In this document: piece after piece, positions 11,791 to 22,569 of the stretch
Layout of the letters: each line of letters starts with the position of its first letter
Numbering within the stretch: the first letter of the stretch is position 1
From: Lepidurus packardi
Lineage: Eukaryota > Arthropoda > Branchiopoda > Notostraca > Triopsidae
Length of the DNA stretch: 64,000 bases
Direction of reading: 5' to 3'
Assembly (NCBI GenBank): GCA_023053545.1
Contig: JAKZAN010000005.1
Location: forward strand, 1,488,001-1,552,000
Position numbers and translations under genes: made by a program
Notes under the pieces: generated by a model
Told to the model about the DNA's origin: nothing
Databases searched by the model: none
What the model saw: only the letters and a program-made list of their open reading frames with translations

Positions 11791-12629
11791 GTTGTGAAGA
11801 TTATTTCCGCGACGAAAGTACCAGAACCGGAAAGTTTAACCCACATGTTGCGCTGGTGGCTAAGGATTTGTTTTATAGTTGGTTTACCGCTAGGTGAACC
11901 AAGTATAGAATGTTCTTCTGATCGGAGATATTTCTGTTGGCATACCATACTAACTTATGCGACCCAGAAATATCTGAAAGAAATAATTTATATTTCTACC
12001 AATGGAATCAGCACCACTGTATCGTACTATAACGTCTTTCTTGCTACCAGTGCATTGCATGTTATATTGGTACGGAAACTCAATGAGTGTCGGACAGTAA
12101 TACCGGCCCAAAATCTTCATCATACTGTAGACACAAAACTGAAGAAATATCTTCAGATTATTACGGCGCTGATGATCTCTTTCCAACTCTAACCGTAAGT
12201 GTGACCGGTTACGTTTACTTCAGTTTTGAACCATGCTGACAGAAATACTTTTACTAGCGTCTAGTATTACTGCAGTTAGCTGGTAGAAATGCGTTTACGG
12301 TCATGTACGGCACATCAATCATTGATTGGTTCCCATCGTCGACTCCTCTGGTCTGAGTTTACAGAATCTGAATCACTGTGCATGTCTGGCGTCCTAGATC
12401 ATACTAAGGTTTTCGACAAACGTTCGTAACCTCGAATACTTGACTATGTTTTCCGCGGGAGGTTTCTTTCGTCTCGGAAAACCTTTAGTTTTATCGGTAA
12501 AACAAAGAAGTCGATCTTTAAGAACTTACTTCCTAAAATCTCTTCCCTAACAGATGTTGGCAGCAATAGTGACGTACTTTGTCCTTCTCTGCCAGATAAA
12601 AGCCGCTGAGAGCGGTTCATCAAGCTAAT
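11791..12629 (+). pseudogene. Gr paralogue lacking middle exons
   Basis: An exon-1-like frame (11794-12192) reads KIISATKVPEPESL, then LRWWLRICFIVGLPL, aligning with KTIFAAEIPKQDLV and RWWWDLCFIIGLPL of the intact gene. It stops at 12190 just before a GTAAGT. Exons 2 and 3 are not found. An exon-4-like block at about 12420-12499 gives NVRNLEYLTMFSAGGFFRLG before GTAAAA. The last exon, 12554-12628, gives MLAAIVTYFVLLCQIKAAE then TAA. The middle of the receptor is missing, so it should not fold as a channel. Confidence 0.7.
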
Positions 12630-12802
12630 CCATCCAGCCTTGAATTATTAAGTTAATTCTGCGCTGTAATAACATGCTTAAGCCAGCAATTCACCTTTTC
12701 TTCACTGGACACACAGTAATATAATGCACCCGGGAACGGTTTGGTAGTTGACCCTAGAGTTAAAAGTCCTTGTACGTGGGGTCTAAAGATTCAGTTTCCA
12801 AA

Positions 12803-13390
12803 CTAGCGAAAACTGGAGAGCGAATACGACGTCCAAAAATCAAGAGAGGGAGGAGTAATGGCAATGGTGGTGTCGATTCCAGCATGAAAGGATTTCGAAT
12901 GAAAATGGCGGACAAGTAGGATAACTAAAAGATAATTTTTTGGAATCAGTATTGGAAATTTGGCATCTATAGAAAGGGAGGAATTTGACAAACGGCCTTT
13001 ACATCTGATCAATCCGACAAAATCCAAAAATAAATTCAGCGGTCTAACTTGCGAAGGCATCTTGGACTTCTTAGGTTGTTGAAGGTAGCTTAATTCACTT
13101 GGAAAGTGACGAGACTGTACGTAGCTAAGGACTCGAAGTTGGGTGTAACGCAGTTCTTCGGAAGTAAGTGGTGTAGTTCGCTTTGATCTTCGACAGTTTT
13201 GGAAGAAACCAAACATCCAAGCTACTGAACGAATCAAAGCAGAAAATGATTCGAACTGAGAGACAAAACAGGGATCAGTAGGTGTAGATGAATCAGTTTG
13301 ACAAGGCAGGATGCTAGTGTTTAGGATGTTAACAAATTTACTTAAAAAGCAATGTCGATAAAACGAACACGTAACAAAATGTGGTTCCAT
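12803..13390 (-). pseudogene. BEL/Pao retrotransposon pol fragment
   Basis: The 195-residue frame contains SALIRSVAWMFGFFQNCRRSK, LTSEELRYTQLRVLSYVQ, and the region leading to the integrase zinc finger (LVRHFHSKSFHAG, the His pair of HHCC). That order (RNase H end, connection, integrase N-terminus) is characteristic of BEL/Pao elements. No protease, RT or catalytic integrase core is nearby and no LTRs are seen. Confidence 0.7.
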
Positions 13391-13580
13391 GTAATAACTC
13401 CGATTCTATTGTGGCCATATAAGTAACAACCAACCAAAGAAAAGAAAACGGTACATAACCAAAACAACAATACTCTAGCAACAAAAACACGAAGAACTAT
13501 GAAGTTCTTCCTTTCACGCCAGCCTTCTTCAGGTTCCTGCACATAACTCCGATAGTATTCACGATTGCTGAGTTCTAATC

Positions 13581-13836
13581 ATGGGCGAACGCTGGTCTAC
13601 CGAGGTAACTTTGTTTCTCCTAGAGGAGGCTAAGAACAATCAGCAAAGCCTGCGTGCCAGATTTTCTATAACAATAACGAACTTGAAAAACAAACTATGG
13701 GAGCATATCACTATCAATGTTATCGTGCATTCTCCCAGAAACTGTAAAGTGGGACAAGTAACAAAAACGAGAGAAAATCTCCAATCTACGTGTTCTGCCA
13801 ACATCCGACAATATTTGAAAGCCCGAGCGGCAACAG
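13581..13836 (+). CDS. Myb/SANT-like (MADF/GT1-type) DNA-binding domain, first exon
   Basis: ATG at 13581 opens MGERWSTEVTLFLLEEAKNN, followed about 30 residues later by KNKLWEHITINV. This is the spacing of aromatic residues in the trihelix Myb/SANT-like fold seen in arthropod transcription factors and Harbinger accessory proteins. A good donor (GGCAACAG|GTACGT) lies at 13836/13837, so the reading frame beyond it is probably intronic. Downstream exons were not identified. It could belong to the NACHT gene 400 bp further on, or be independent. Confidence 0.4.
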
Positions 13837-14236
13837 GTACGTTATTTTTTTTAAATAACATTTCAAACCGGTGTGAGCAGAAATCATTACTGCTTCTGTA
13901 TTGAATAGTTTCGTGTTTGACCAGACTTTCACATGTCAAGACTACGGCTGTTGGTGCGAGCAAAACCTAGAAGGTTTGGGCGTGATACTGCTCAACCACC
14001 ATTTTCCTCTTGGCCAATTGTGAACTGGCAAAGAGTGGGCGTGGCCTTGATCCTGGGTTTTCCAAGAGTAGAGACATTATTTTTTTAGTAGTGGTCATTA
14101 GAAAGTCAAGGACAAGAAAGCTCTTCGCGGAAACAATCACGACCGGTTGACTTTGATAAATTGGATGTAAAGTTTCGAATTCATTGAAGTAGCAATGTTA
14201 ACCACTGTAGGCGTTTTCGTTTATAGTGCACGAGGT

Positions 14237-17200
14237 TGAAAACGTACTACTCGACTGCCTTATGCAAAGCATCTCCACTGCCATGGTACCCCGAGCACAC
14301 TTGGGACATCGACGAAGTCTACACGGAGCTAGCCTTACAAAACTCAACAAAGTTTTGCGTGGAAAAACTTTTTGAACAATGTCAGGTAAGAATTACACTT
14401 TAATTCTTTTAAAACTCATCTGCGTACTCGATGTCCACTTCAGGAACAATTACAAAAAGGCGGTAGCTACCGCATTCTGATCGAAGGAAACGCCGGCTAT
14501 GGAAAGTCAACCTTGATGCTTAAGATCGCTTCTGATTGGTCTGAAAGAGACCCAAATGATCACACCAAGTACAGCAGCCCTTTTAGTCTACTGTTTGTAG
14601 TAAAATTGGGCTCCGTTGGTGAAGATGTAAGTCTACTTAAACATGGATCATCAAGGCTCTATTTGTTCCTAAATTTAAACCAGGAAAACATCTTGAGTTA
14701 CATGGAATCAATCTACGACGAGAAGATGGACACAAAACTTAAGAATATATTAAAAAGTAAAGGAGCAGAAGAAGTTCTGATTCTCCTAGACGGGTACGAT
14801 GAGACCAATGCTAAGACCAAGAAAGAAGTAGGTCAGATAATGAAGAAAGACACGATGAGCAAGTGCCACGTGGTGCTCACATCGAGATGCGGACATGTGC
14901 CCGATGATGTCAAAGCTAACGCCAAGCTTGTAACAGTTGAAGGCTTTGGACAAAGACAAGTGGGAGTGGCAGTTGGCAAGTTCTTCATCAAGGCAGGTAA
15001 CTTAACCAAAGCCAATGTTATAAATTGTTTCGATAGACCGCTCGGAGTGTCGGATTCCGATAGCGAACTCGATGACTCGATCCTACCTAGTAGCGATGAT
15101 TTCAAAAATGTTGAAGAACTTTACAAACTAAAGCCTGAAGCTGAACGACTCAGTCTGGAGCAATTCAAGCAATTCCTACGGAAGCTACGAGTCGAGAGTC
15201 CTTACAAGGAACTAGCTTAAAGTCCACTGCTTTGCGTCATGATGTGCTGCTTAGTCAGCGATTGCCCGAACGGTGAACTACCTTCAACTGTTTCGGGTCT
15301 TTACTTTGCCCTGATCAACCGGAACCTGTACCGCGCAGCCAGGAAGCAAACTGGAGAATTCTGGAACTTGAGTGTCCTCGACAGTCGAATCATCGAAGGT
15401 CATGAAAGCTACCTCCAAGAGTTTGGTCGTCTTTGCGTCAACGGTCTGAAAACTAAAAGCATGAGTTTCTCCTTGTTTGATATAACGGGAAACAAATCAA
15501 AGGCTGAAACTACCGACGTCAAAGTTACTCAACTAATCGAGGCAGGAGTGCTGTTACAAAACACTGAGTTTAACACCAAAGCGAATATTCCTCGCTACCA
15601 AGTTCCTCATCGAACCACGGCAAAATGTCTAGCCGCCTACTTTCTTGGTAGAGAAACCGACCAGAATCTATTGGAACAGAACTTACTTGACCTGTATCGG
15701 ATAGAGGCCAGCTTCAATGAAGTTGCGGTTTCCCTGATAGAAATGGGAAAGTCGAGGTGTTTAGTCGACGCTTTCCGTGTCATTAAGTTTCCTTCCGACT
15801 GTCTTAACAAGTTTATGGAAAATTATTTCATCCAATATGGTGCCGCTGGTACCTGGTCCGAATTTAAAGATGCTCTGCCGAACGCGTACGTCCAAGCTAA
15901 ACTATTTACATGTGAGGAGCAGATCACTGTTAGCCCAGCTGAGCCTAGCCTAACTCTGCTTCATCTGGTTGAAGAGCTCGGCAAGAAGAACATTGGAGAA
16001 AAAAACGCACACCGTTCATTTCCAAGGGATTGCCTTGTTTTCCTTTACTTAGACCGTTTTTGTTCACAAAGTGTTCCAGTTCTGTTGCAGACTTTATCCA
16101 AGTCCGGTGTTCTTCATATATTGAAATTTGGTTCAAGCTACGATACAATTGGCGATGTCACTCGCAATCTTCAGGGGTGTCTTAAAGCTGATTCCTGTAC
16201 TGTTAAGTTGCTCTTTGTTCGCTGTACAGAAGGTATTTTAAATTAACTATCTGGATTTTAAATGCTGTTTTGGCTATTTTTAATACTTAGATTTAATACC
16301 GGTCGTGACCGAGGCCATGCAAGAGGTTCTTGAAGCTTTCCGTCTGAAGCATTTCGAGATCTACCCAAATTGTAAGTGCGGGGAAGTGCTGTAGTTATTT
16401 GATCGCAGACGTTGATGTGATGTAATGTGGACGTCTCCAAGGTGATGCTGCAACACACTACAACTTACTCTTTGAATTCTTATTGCAGGGCAGAAAGGTG
16501 ATACATCACCACTATCGGAAGTATTGACTGGGAAGTGGGTGTCTCGCTTCATATGCATGGATACGAGGTATAAGAACAATAGCCACGTAATCAGAACTAT
16601 TAAGTAACGAGGTTTTTCTAGTTGTGGTGTGTTGAAACCAATATTAAAACTAGTTTCGAAGCCTGGATCCTGTTGCAATGCGCTGGACCTCCACGAAAAT
16701 AGAGAGTTATTGCTTGAAGACCTAGTGATGCTCGCCAGTAAACTTGAAACGCTAACGCTTCGAAACCGGGATGTACACTTTTACGTGAGTGAGAAAATTG
16801 TACAACTGCACTTCCCAAAAACTTTTCACCCTCGCGCCATCACTCTTTTCATGAATAATTCAATCACTATTCCCCCTTGTTTATACGAAGAAATTCCTTT
16901 TTACTCGTATTACAGGTTACTGAAACCAGCAAGTACGCGGTAAAAGAAAAATGGTCTCTGAAAAGTCTTCATCTTGTGAACGTTTCACTCAAGTTTCATG
17001 GATTGCTTCCGTCAGCTGATGAGAACCAAGAGCTCCTCCTTGCTTGGAGAACGGCGGCACTAAGCCTGGAGGAATTGTTCATCGATAACTGCATGTTTCC
17101 AATCAAACTGTTCAGTTGGTTGAACCTAACTGCATCTAATCTGCGAACTCTCTCCATTGGCTCAGTCTTTATCTATAGGGAGACGAACGATAACGTGGTT

Positions 17201-17765
17201 TACCTTAAATCATTTCGTGATGATCAGCTGTTTACAAATTTGAGTTTCGAAGATCATGGTCAGTTCGTTCACATTCAAGAGTTTCGTTACGATCTGTTGT
17301 TGGAAGCCTAAACCCGAAGTAGTGGAGACAATATCGAAGAGTTGTCATTATTACGCACCTTTTGGCAAAACAGGGATGCACTGATGCTGCATCCGATCCG
17401 AGAAGCCCTTCAACGCTGTCCGAGGATAAAGCGAGTCAACCTGGATATTGCTTTGAGATCTGATTTATCAGAGGTCTCCATAGGTTCTGGTCCTTCAAGT
17501 CCATTATCCTCCAGTGATGAGGAAGCTTTGAAAAGCAGTAATATGTACTTGGCTTTGTTCAAAATAGTTTTAAGTGTTCCTATGCTTCAAACTGTAAGTT
17601 CTGAGTTTTTCTTTAACCACTGTGAAGAAATCGGTACATTCCATGCCATATAACTTAATAAATTTGCCATTGCCAAATAACTTATTTTTACAGGGGAATG
17701 ACGTATTGCCGGACATCAGTTTTCGAACTTCGAAATTGACACTAATAAATCTTGACTGCGCTTAA
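14237..17765 (+). pseudogene. NACHT-LRR (NLR-type) immune sensor-like gene with nonsense codons
   Basis: The order of parts is that of a NOD-like receptor. A pre-NACHT block WYPEHTWDIDEVYTELAL (14285-14338) precedes an intron, 14386-14443. The NACHT ATPase then has Walker A GNAGYGKST (14486-14512), Walker B ILLDGYDE (14785-14808) and sensor VVLTSRCG (14872-14895). A helical winged region follows to 16246, then small exons at about 16290-16368, 16490-16569 and 16621-17300 with Leu-rich repeats (LRTLSIGS, LEELFIDN). The last exon, 17695-17765, ends LTLINLDCA. Three lesions are visible: a one-base frame change near 14340, TAA at 15218-15220 and TAA at 17309-17311. Each TAA has the same frame continuing with family-like sequence on both sides. 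This looks like a recently dead gene; sequencing error is less likely for three sites. Confidence 0.75.
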
Positions 17766-17834
17766 TCGCTGACTTTTGACAAAGCCCGAGTCCACAGCCA
17801 AATAGGGAAAAAGGTTTCCTTTCCGGAAGTCGTA

Positions 17835-18285
17835 CTATACCTTCCAAAAAAAACGAGTATAGGGAAACCACAGTGGTCTAATCCCCTACCCGTGGGATTA
17901 ATTAAAGACTGCTTAACGAACCGATTTGTAGGTCTCCTGTCTAAAAACCAAACCGAAACGTATAGAAAGCGGAATCCGTTTTAACCCTGGGCTGTAGAAA
18001 TTTATCGAAATACCACTATTTCTCATTCCAAGAATTTCTCCCTTTTTGTCTGATGTCAGATGAGGAGCCATGTTTATTAGAAACTGACATGCAAGTGTGA
18101 TATAGACTAGTAATATTACCTTTCACAAAAATAACCCCACCTCGGAGAAACTAGGATTCTACTTTCCTTAGTTTTGGTTTGGTTTTACAGAGGAGCGGGT
18201 TCGACCGAGCGAATTTTAATTAATCCCACGGGTAAGGATTAGCCCGCTGTGGTTTCCCTATACTCGTTTTTTTTGGAAGGTATAG
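17835..18285. mobile_element. 451 bp MITE with ~70 bp TIRs
   Basis: CTATACCTTCC...AATTAATT at 17835-17905 is repeated inverted at about 18216-18285 (...GGAAGGTATAG), with few mismatches. TA dinucleotides flank both ends (17833-17834 and 18286-18287), consistent with a TA target duplication as in the Tc1/mariner superfamily. It has no coding capacity. It lies 70 bp after the NACHT gene's stop. Confidence 0.8.
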
Positions 18286-18441
18286 TACATCTTATTTCGT
18301 GAACTCCCACGGTACTGTCTTGATTGTGACGGAAGGCCCTCAATGGTGTGTTAAATAATCCCAAAAAGAAACTATTGTCTAACACACCTACGCCAACCAA
18401 CTCTTACTTTTTTATACAAGGATTCTAGAAGAAGGGATATT

Positions 18442-18594
18442 ATGTGTTTTAGCATTCCTGTTCCAGAAATTGAAGGTGCTCAGCCCTACCAGTTTCAGCC
18501 TGCACAGAACAGGCGGAAGCTTTCCAATGTGGCTGATTTGGCAGCAACGGGAGGGGCAATTGAAATGGAAGATTCTGTCGTTTCTGACTCGTAA
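18442..18594 (+). pseudogene. P2X7-intracellular-domain-like N-terminal fragment
   Basis: The frame reads FSIPVPEIEGAQPYQFQPA and continues to TAA at 18592. It resembles the piece FVIPVPVIQQCAQAYQFEPY encoded on the minus strand at 21688-21853. The PYQFEP motif is found just before the cysteine-rich domain in many invertebrate P2X7-intracellular-like proteins. The cysteine domain is absent here. Confidence 0.35.
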
Positions 18595-20452
18595 CTTACT
18601 TTTACTATCCAAAACATCACGTGCTTCGATACAACTAAAATAGGCTCAAACTATACGGGGAGTATTTTCAGTTTAAAAGTGGGGCGTGCTTATATGCAGA
18701 ATACGCAAAGCATTGGCAAATGACAAGTCACGACAAGCATTGCCCTCGACCAGTGGTCTTCAACCTTTTTGGGCCGCCGCCCACTTTTGCCAAATTTTCC
18801 ATAGTCAAAACCTTCCAGCGCCCCCCTGTGACTATTTTTACGAAGATAAAATATTATGAGTAAAATTACGTCAATTTACCATATACATAAGCTTTTTAAA
18901 TATAACATCACTATTAATTTTTTTAGTAATCTTATATTTTTATATTCCAGAATATCAAATGACTTTTTTTCTTAATACAACCATTTCGATGAAGTTCGAA
19001 TTCAATCCGAGTACATAAAACACAGAGAAAACTTCCATGGCTCGTTACTAATGTAGTTTGTTTTACATGGCAGATAGGTTGCACATAAGGTTTCTGAAAG
19101 TTTTTTTACGTGACTTAACGCAAGAAATGAATACGTAGTTAGTGGGAGCCCTGACACTGGTGTTTGACGACTATAGCTTCTATATCTGGCTTCATATTAG
19201 TGAGAAAGAGACGAAGATCTCCTCTCTCAACTATATCTAAGCGATTTCTTTGCTTGGTTAGCAAGTTCAGCACAGCGCTGAAGCCTGTTTCGACTAAATA
19301 GGACGTAGGAAACGCCAGAAGTGGCAATTCCATTTCTTTCCATAAAGTCGGGTAACGAAGTGTAATTTCTTTTATCTGCCACAGCTTCGTGTATCCTCCC
19401 TGGTCAAAATAGAGTCGTGCTTCTGGGTCATTTCGCAATTCCACTAGTTCCTCTTGATGAGCCATTTCTGCATTGTCTGCGGTAGAAAGGAAGGGGTTGA
19501 CCATCCACGGCGCTACGTTCATGTCCAGTAGATCACGGAAACGATTGAGCATATCTAACTTTAAAGCACTGAGATGTTTTCCAAATTTTTCGATATCGGA
19601 CAATTCAAGCTCTTCAGAAATTGAGAAAAGTTCGGGAAATTGGTAAAATTCATTCCTCAGAATGTTTTGACGAAACAAATCTAGTTTGTCATTGAACGGC
19701 GCGATAGAACGCTTGCAGTCTATCAGAGTGACACACTTTCCCTGAAGTTGCAAACTAACCTCATTAAATTTCCTATAAAGGCCAGTCAAATAAAATGCGT
19801 CTTTCTTAACCTTTTCCAGATCATTACAGAAACAAATCTCGCCGGTTTCTAAGTTGCTTAGCCACAAGGTGTTGCCTATGGACCATGCAATGAATTGAGA
19901 AGATGCTTGGCACTTCTTCTTTCAAAAAGGCGACCAAGCCTTTATAACGCCCAATCATAGAAGGGGCTCCATCAGTTGCGCATGCAATGATGTTCTTCAA
20001 TGGTATTTCGTTTTTTTCGAAATACAGTTTCAGTGCAGCAAATACCGATTCGCCTTTTGTATCAGTGACCAATTTCTCAGCAAAAAGCATTTCTTCTTGC
20101 AAAGCACAATTATCGTCAAAATATCTCACGTATGCCATCAGTAAGGAAGAATTATCAGCCAGCGTTGTCTCATCTAGCTGTACCGAAAATTTCCTGGCTT
20201 TAAAGGGCAATAGCCTCGAGTATAGCGTATTGATATTTGGATGGATTCTTATTGTACACATTATTCTAAAAACGGGAAAATTTGTTTAAAATTTTTCTGA
20301 CTAGCCGTTCCTGAGTTATGGGCTTGCGAAGTTTTTTGCATTTTCCCGCCACGGGCGCGTGACGTAGATAGTGGAGGCGCGGCCCAGGAGCGCTTTGTTA
20401 TTCACTGGCACTGTATAGACTTCTTCTGTGCTTCCTAAGTTTTAGTGAAAAA

Positions 20453-20893
20453 ATGGCAAGTAAGCTGCCATCAGAGTCGATTACTAAAAGTTCTGGTAAC
20501 CAGTGTGCTGCTTACGGTTGTAAAAACTATGTTACTGCTGGTGTAGGGATGTATAAATTCCCAAAAGATGCACAAAGAAGACGGCAATGGGTTTTGCAAG
20601 TACAAAGGACTAGGGCTGATTTTGTGGAAGCCCAAATGAGCAAGTGGGTGTCTCTCTGTGGTGATCATTTCACCGAAGATCAATTCGACAGTAGTGTTGA
20701 TCGACAGTTAGCAATGGGACTTAGGGCAAAACGTCGTGGTAGGAGTTTGTTGCCAACCGCTATCCCTACTAAGTTTGATAGGCCGGCTACTGTGTCTGGG
20801 GTGCGAAGTCCACCCAAACCTCGGAAAACCTCAGCTATTGAGAAAAGACAACGCCATAACGTAAATATACTCCAACGTTTGAAGACCAAATAG
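20453..20893 (+). CDS. THAP-domain DNA-binding protein of the Kolobok-like element
   Basis: ATG at 20453 opens a C2CH THAP zinc finger: CAAYGCKNY near residue 18, PKDAQRRRQW, the invariant Trp region, then VSLCGDHFTEDQFD, completing C-x2/4-C...C-x2-H. A basic linker (PPKPRKTSAIEKRQRHN) follows. The frame meets TAG at 20891-20893 and another TAG at 20915-20917. The same frame is open again from 20918, so either an unusual short intron or nonsense mutations separate the THAP domain from the rest. The upstream motif ACGTAGATAGTGGAG at 20364 also occurs upstream of the hAT start. Confidence 0.75.
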   Translation: MASKLPSESITKSSGNQCAAYGCKNYVTAGVGMYKFPKDAQRRRQWVLQVQRTRADFVEAQMSKWVSLCGDHFTEDQFDSSVDRQLAMGLRAKRRGRSLLPTAIPTKFDRPATVSGVRSPPKPRKTSAIEKRQRHNVNILQRLKTK

Positions 20894-20917
20894 GGTAATG
20901 ACATATGCACGTTTTAG

Positions 20918-21660
20918 ATTATCCAAGAATTGCTGCTTCAAAGCGAAAGTACAAGTTCTGTCCCAACAGTTGCCACAAGCACTTGTACGTCAGACTCGGT
21001 GCCTGACTTAGTTTTTTCGGAGTCCACACCCGCAATTGATCTGGAAAACAATGAAGAAGAAGTGACTTTGGCCGAAGCTAACATGAAAGATTTCTCTTGT
21101 CAATTTTCCGGAGTTGAAATGGCAGACTTTTCTTGTCAGTTCTCCGGTATGACGACCCAAGACTTCTCTTGTCAGTTTCCTGAGGACGGGCTACTTTTGC
21201 CGGTAAATAGGATACCAATGCATATCAAACGTTCTAAATTGGAGAAACTATATGTAGGAAAAGAACCCGCTTCCAAGAAGCAGTACCTTTACCTCAGAAA
21301 ACCTGAATAGTACCCTAACTGAACAGGGCTATCCCTTTGACGACGATGTAGATTTTGAACCGGACGACGAATACGAGGACACGGAATCGGACATTTCACC
21401 CGTGAAAGAGTAAATTATATTGATCCAAGAATGTATTCTATATAAAGGCATTTACTTCTAGGGAACAAGCTAGCTCTCCAATTCCACCTTTTGATCAAAG
21501 AAACAAAGAACGCAAGTTTATGGTTTTCGAGAGTCAGTTGCGAACTCTCTTTGATCTTTGTTTTTACTGCCGGGCAAAAAACACGCGGATCGATTTGAAA
21601 CTCACAGGGAGTTGTCTCCTAGTTGAACAAAAATGCTTGGATTGCGACCGTAATTGGTAA
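20918..21660 (+). pseudogene. Kolobok-like transposase, N-terminal part
   Basis: The first open piece (20918-21309) is Ser/Thr/Glu-rich with three copies of DFSCQFSG-type repeats (KDFSCQFSG, ADFSCQFSG, QDFSCQF). After a one-base frame change near 21300 comes an acidic stretch (FDDDVDFEPDDEYEDTE). A 52 bp GT-AG intron (21410-21461) follows. The last exon reads ERKFMVFESQLRTLF, DLCFYCRAKN and CLDCDRNW, then TAA at 21658. ERKF-VFES followed by paired CxxC motifs is the conserved entry block of this transposase/THAP-associated family. The catalytic region is not present. Confidence 0.6.
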
Positions 21661-21687
21661 CTATCTGGTAGCAATTTTGAAATGTTC

Positions 21688-21853
21688 AAAGTGGTGGCGA
21701 CCTTTGAGCCCTATATGGCTCAAACTGGTAGGCCTGAGCACATTGTTGAATTACAGGCACAGGAATGACAAAAGCCTGGTCAAATTCCGTCCCTTCATCT
21801 TCTACAAAGGGGCTTCTGTCACAATAATCGGTCTCGTCAAAACCTTCTGCCAT
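21688..21853 (-). pseudogene. P2X7-like first exon inside the Kolobok-like element
   Basis: Read from the ATG at 21853 it gives MAEGFDETDYCDRSPFVEDE, then FVIPVPVIQQCAQAYQFEPY, then a stop. The first ~30 residues are duplicated in inverted orientation at about 22733-22827. The cysteine-rich domain expected after PYQFEP is absent. Confidence 0.4.
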
Positions 21854-22014
21854 TTTACTCGTTGAATATCGCGTTGACACTTCGAAAGTACACAAAACAC
21901 ACGGTCAGCTGAGCGCCCAGGAAGCTTAGCCCTCCACTATCTACGTCATCAAGGCCACGTGACCGCGTTGGCCAATGGCAAAATATGTATCGTTTGAATT
22001 TTAGACTTCTTATT
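21772..22014. repeat. Left arm of inverted repeat (P2X7-like exon + promoter + hAT start)
   Basis: Near-perfect reverse complement of 22570-22827. It runs from AAGCCTGGTC to TTTTAGACTT and includes a copy of the first codons of the hAT transposase in the opposite direction. Confidence 0.85.
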
Positions 22015-22569
22015 TTCTTATTATCTAGGTTATGTTTTCGCGTATGATAAAAAGACCCATAAAGTTAGAAAATATATTTGTTACTCCTTTTAATAAGACA
22101 AAGTTGTTTTTTGGTGGCTATTGCCCTTTAAGCTTTGTGGCAAGTTGAAATTTCACGTCATTAGCCATCTCATCGATACGCCTTTGCATGGAGGTTGCAC
22201 TCAGAGGTATCACGTTGAGAAAGTCAGCAGGGTTTTGACGCATGACTGTAGTAATGACCTCCTGCAGAACTGGCCGAATTAGCTTTTCGCCAATAGTGTG
22301 GGGTTTACCACACTTGCTAATAAGCTCGGCAATTTTATAAGAAGCGATAAGCCCATCTTTAGCCAACACATTTTCCTTCTGAAAGAGGGATGTAACGGTG
22401 GTACGGTTTAGAAATTTCTCCCGCAGCTCTTTAAAAAAATCAAGCGATTTTTCCTTCATATCCGAGTGAATCACATTAAAATGTTCTTTCAGCCGTGATG
22501 GCTTCATTGCTTCGTTAGAAAATGATTTGTTACACAACAGACACAATGGGAGGCGTTTGTCGCCAGGTG

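Larger units (their letters stand above)
20204..22127 (+). mobile_element. Kolobok-like DNA transposon (TTAA target, THAP gene), 1924 bp
   Basis: The ends AGGGCAATAGCC (20204-20215) and GGCTATTGCCCT (22116-22127) are perfect 12 bp inverted repeats. Both are flanked by TTAA (20200-20203 and 22128-22131), which interrupts the hAT reading frame. TTAA duplication, a THAP-domain gene and a KFMVFESQLRTLFDLC transposase block fit the Kolobok superfamily; piggyBac shares TTAA but not THAP. Only the N-terminal part of the transposase is present, and the right-hand third is filled by sequence matching the hAT 5' flank, so this copy is probably non-autonomous. Confidence 0.75.

Noticed and set aside
13640..13963. 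107-residue minus-strand frame over the Myb-like exon
   Set aside because: Antisense shadow with no domain; the + strand frame has the Myb/SANT pattern and a splice donor.
20204..22127. Large intron of the hAT transposase
   Set aside because: The ends lack GT-AG in the right place, while perfect TIRs and duplicated TTAA identify an insertion.
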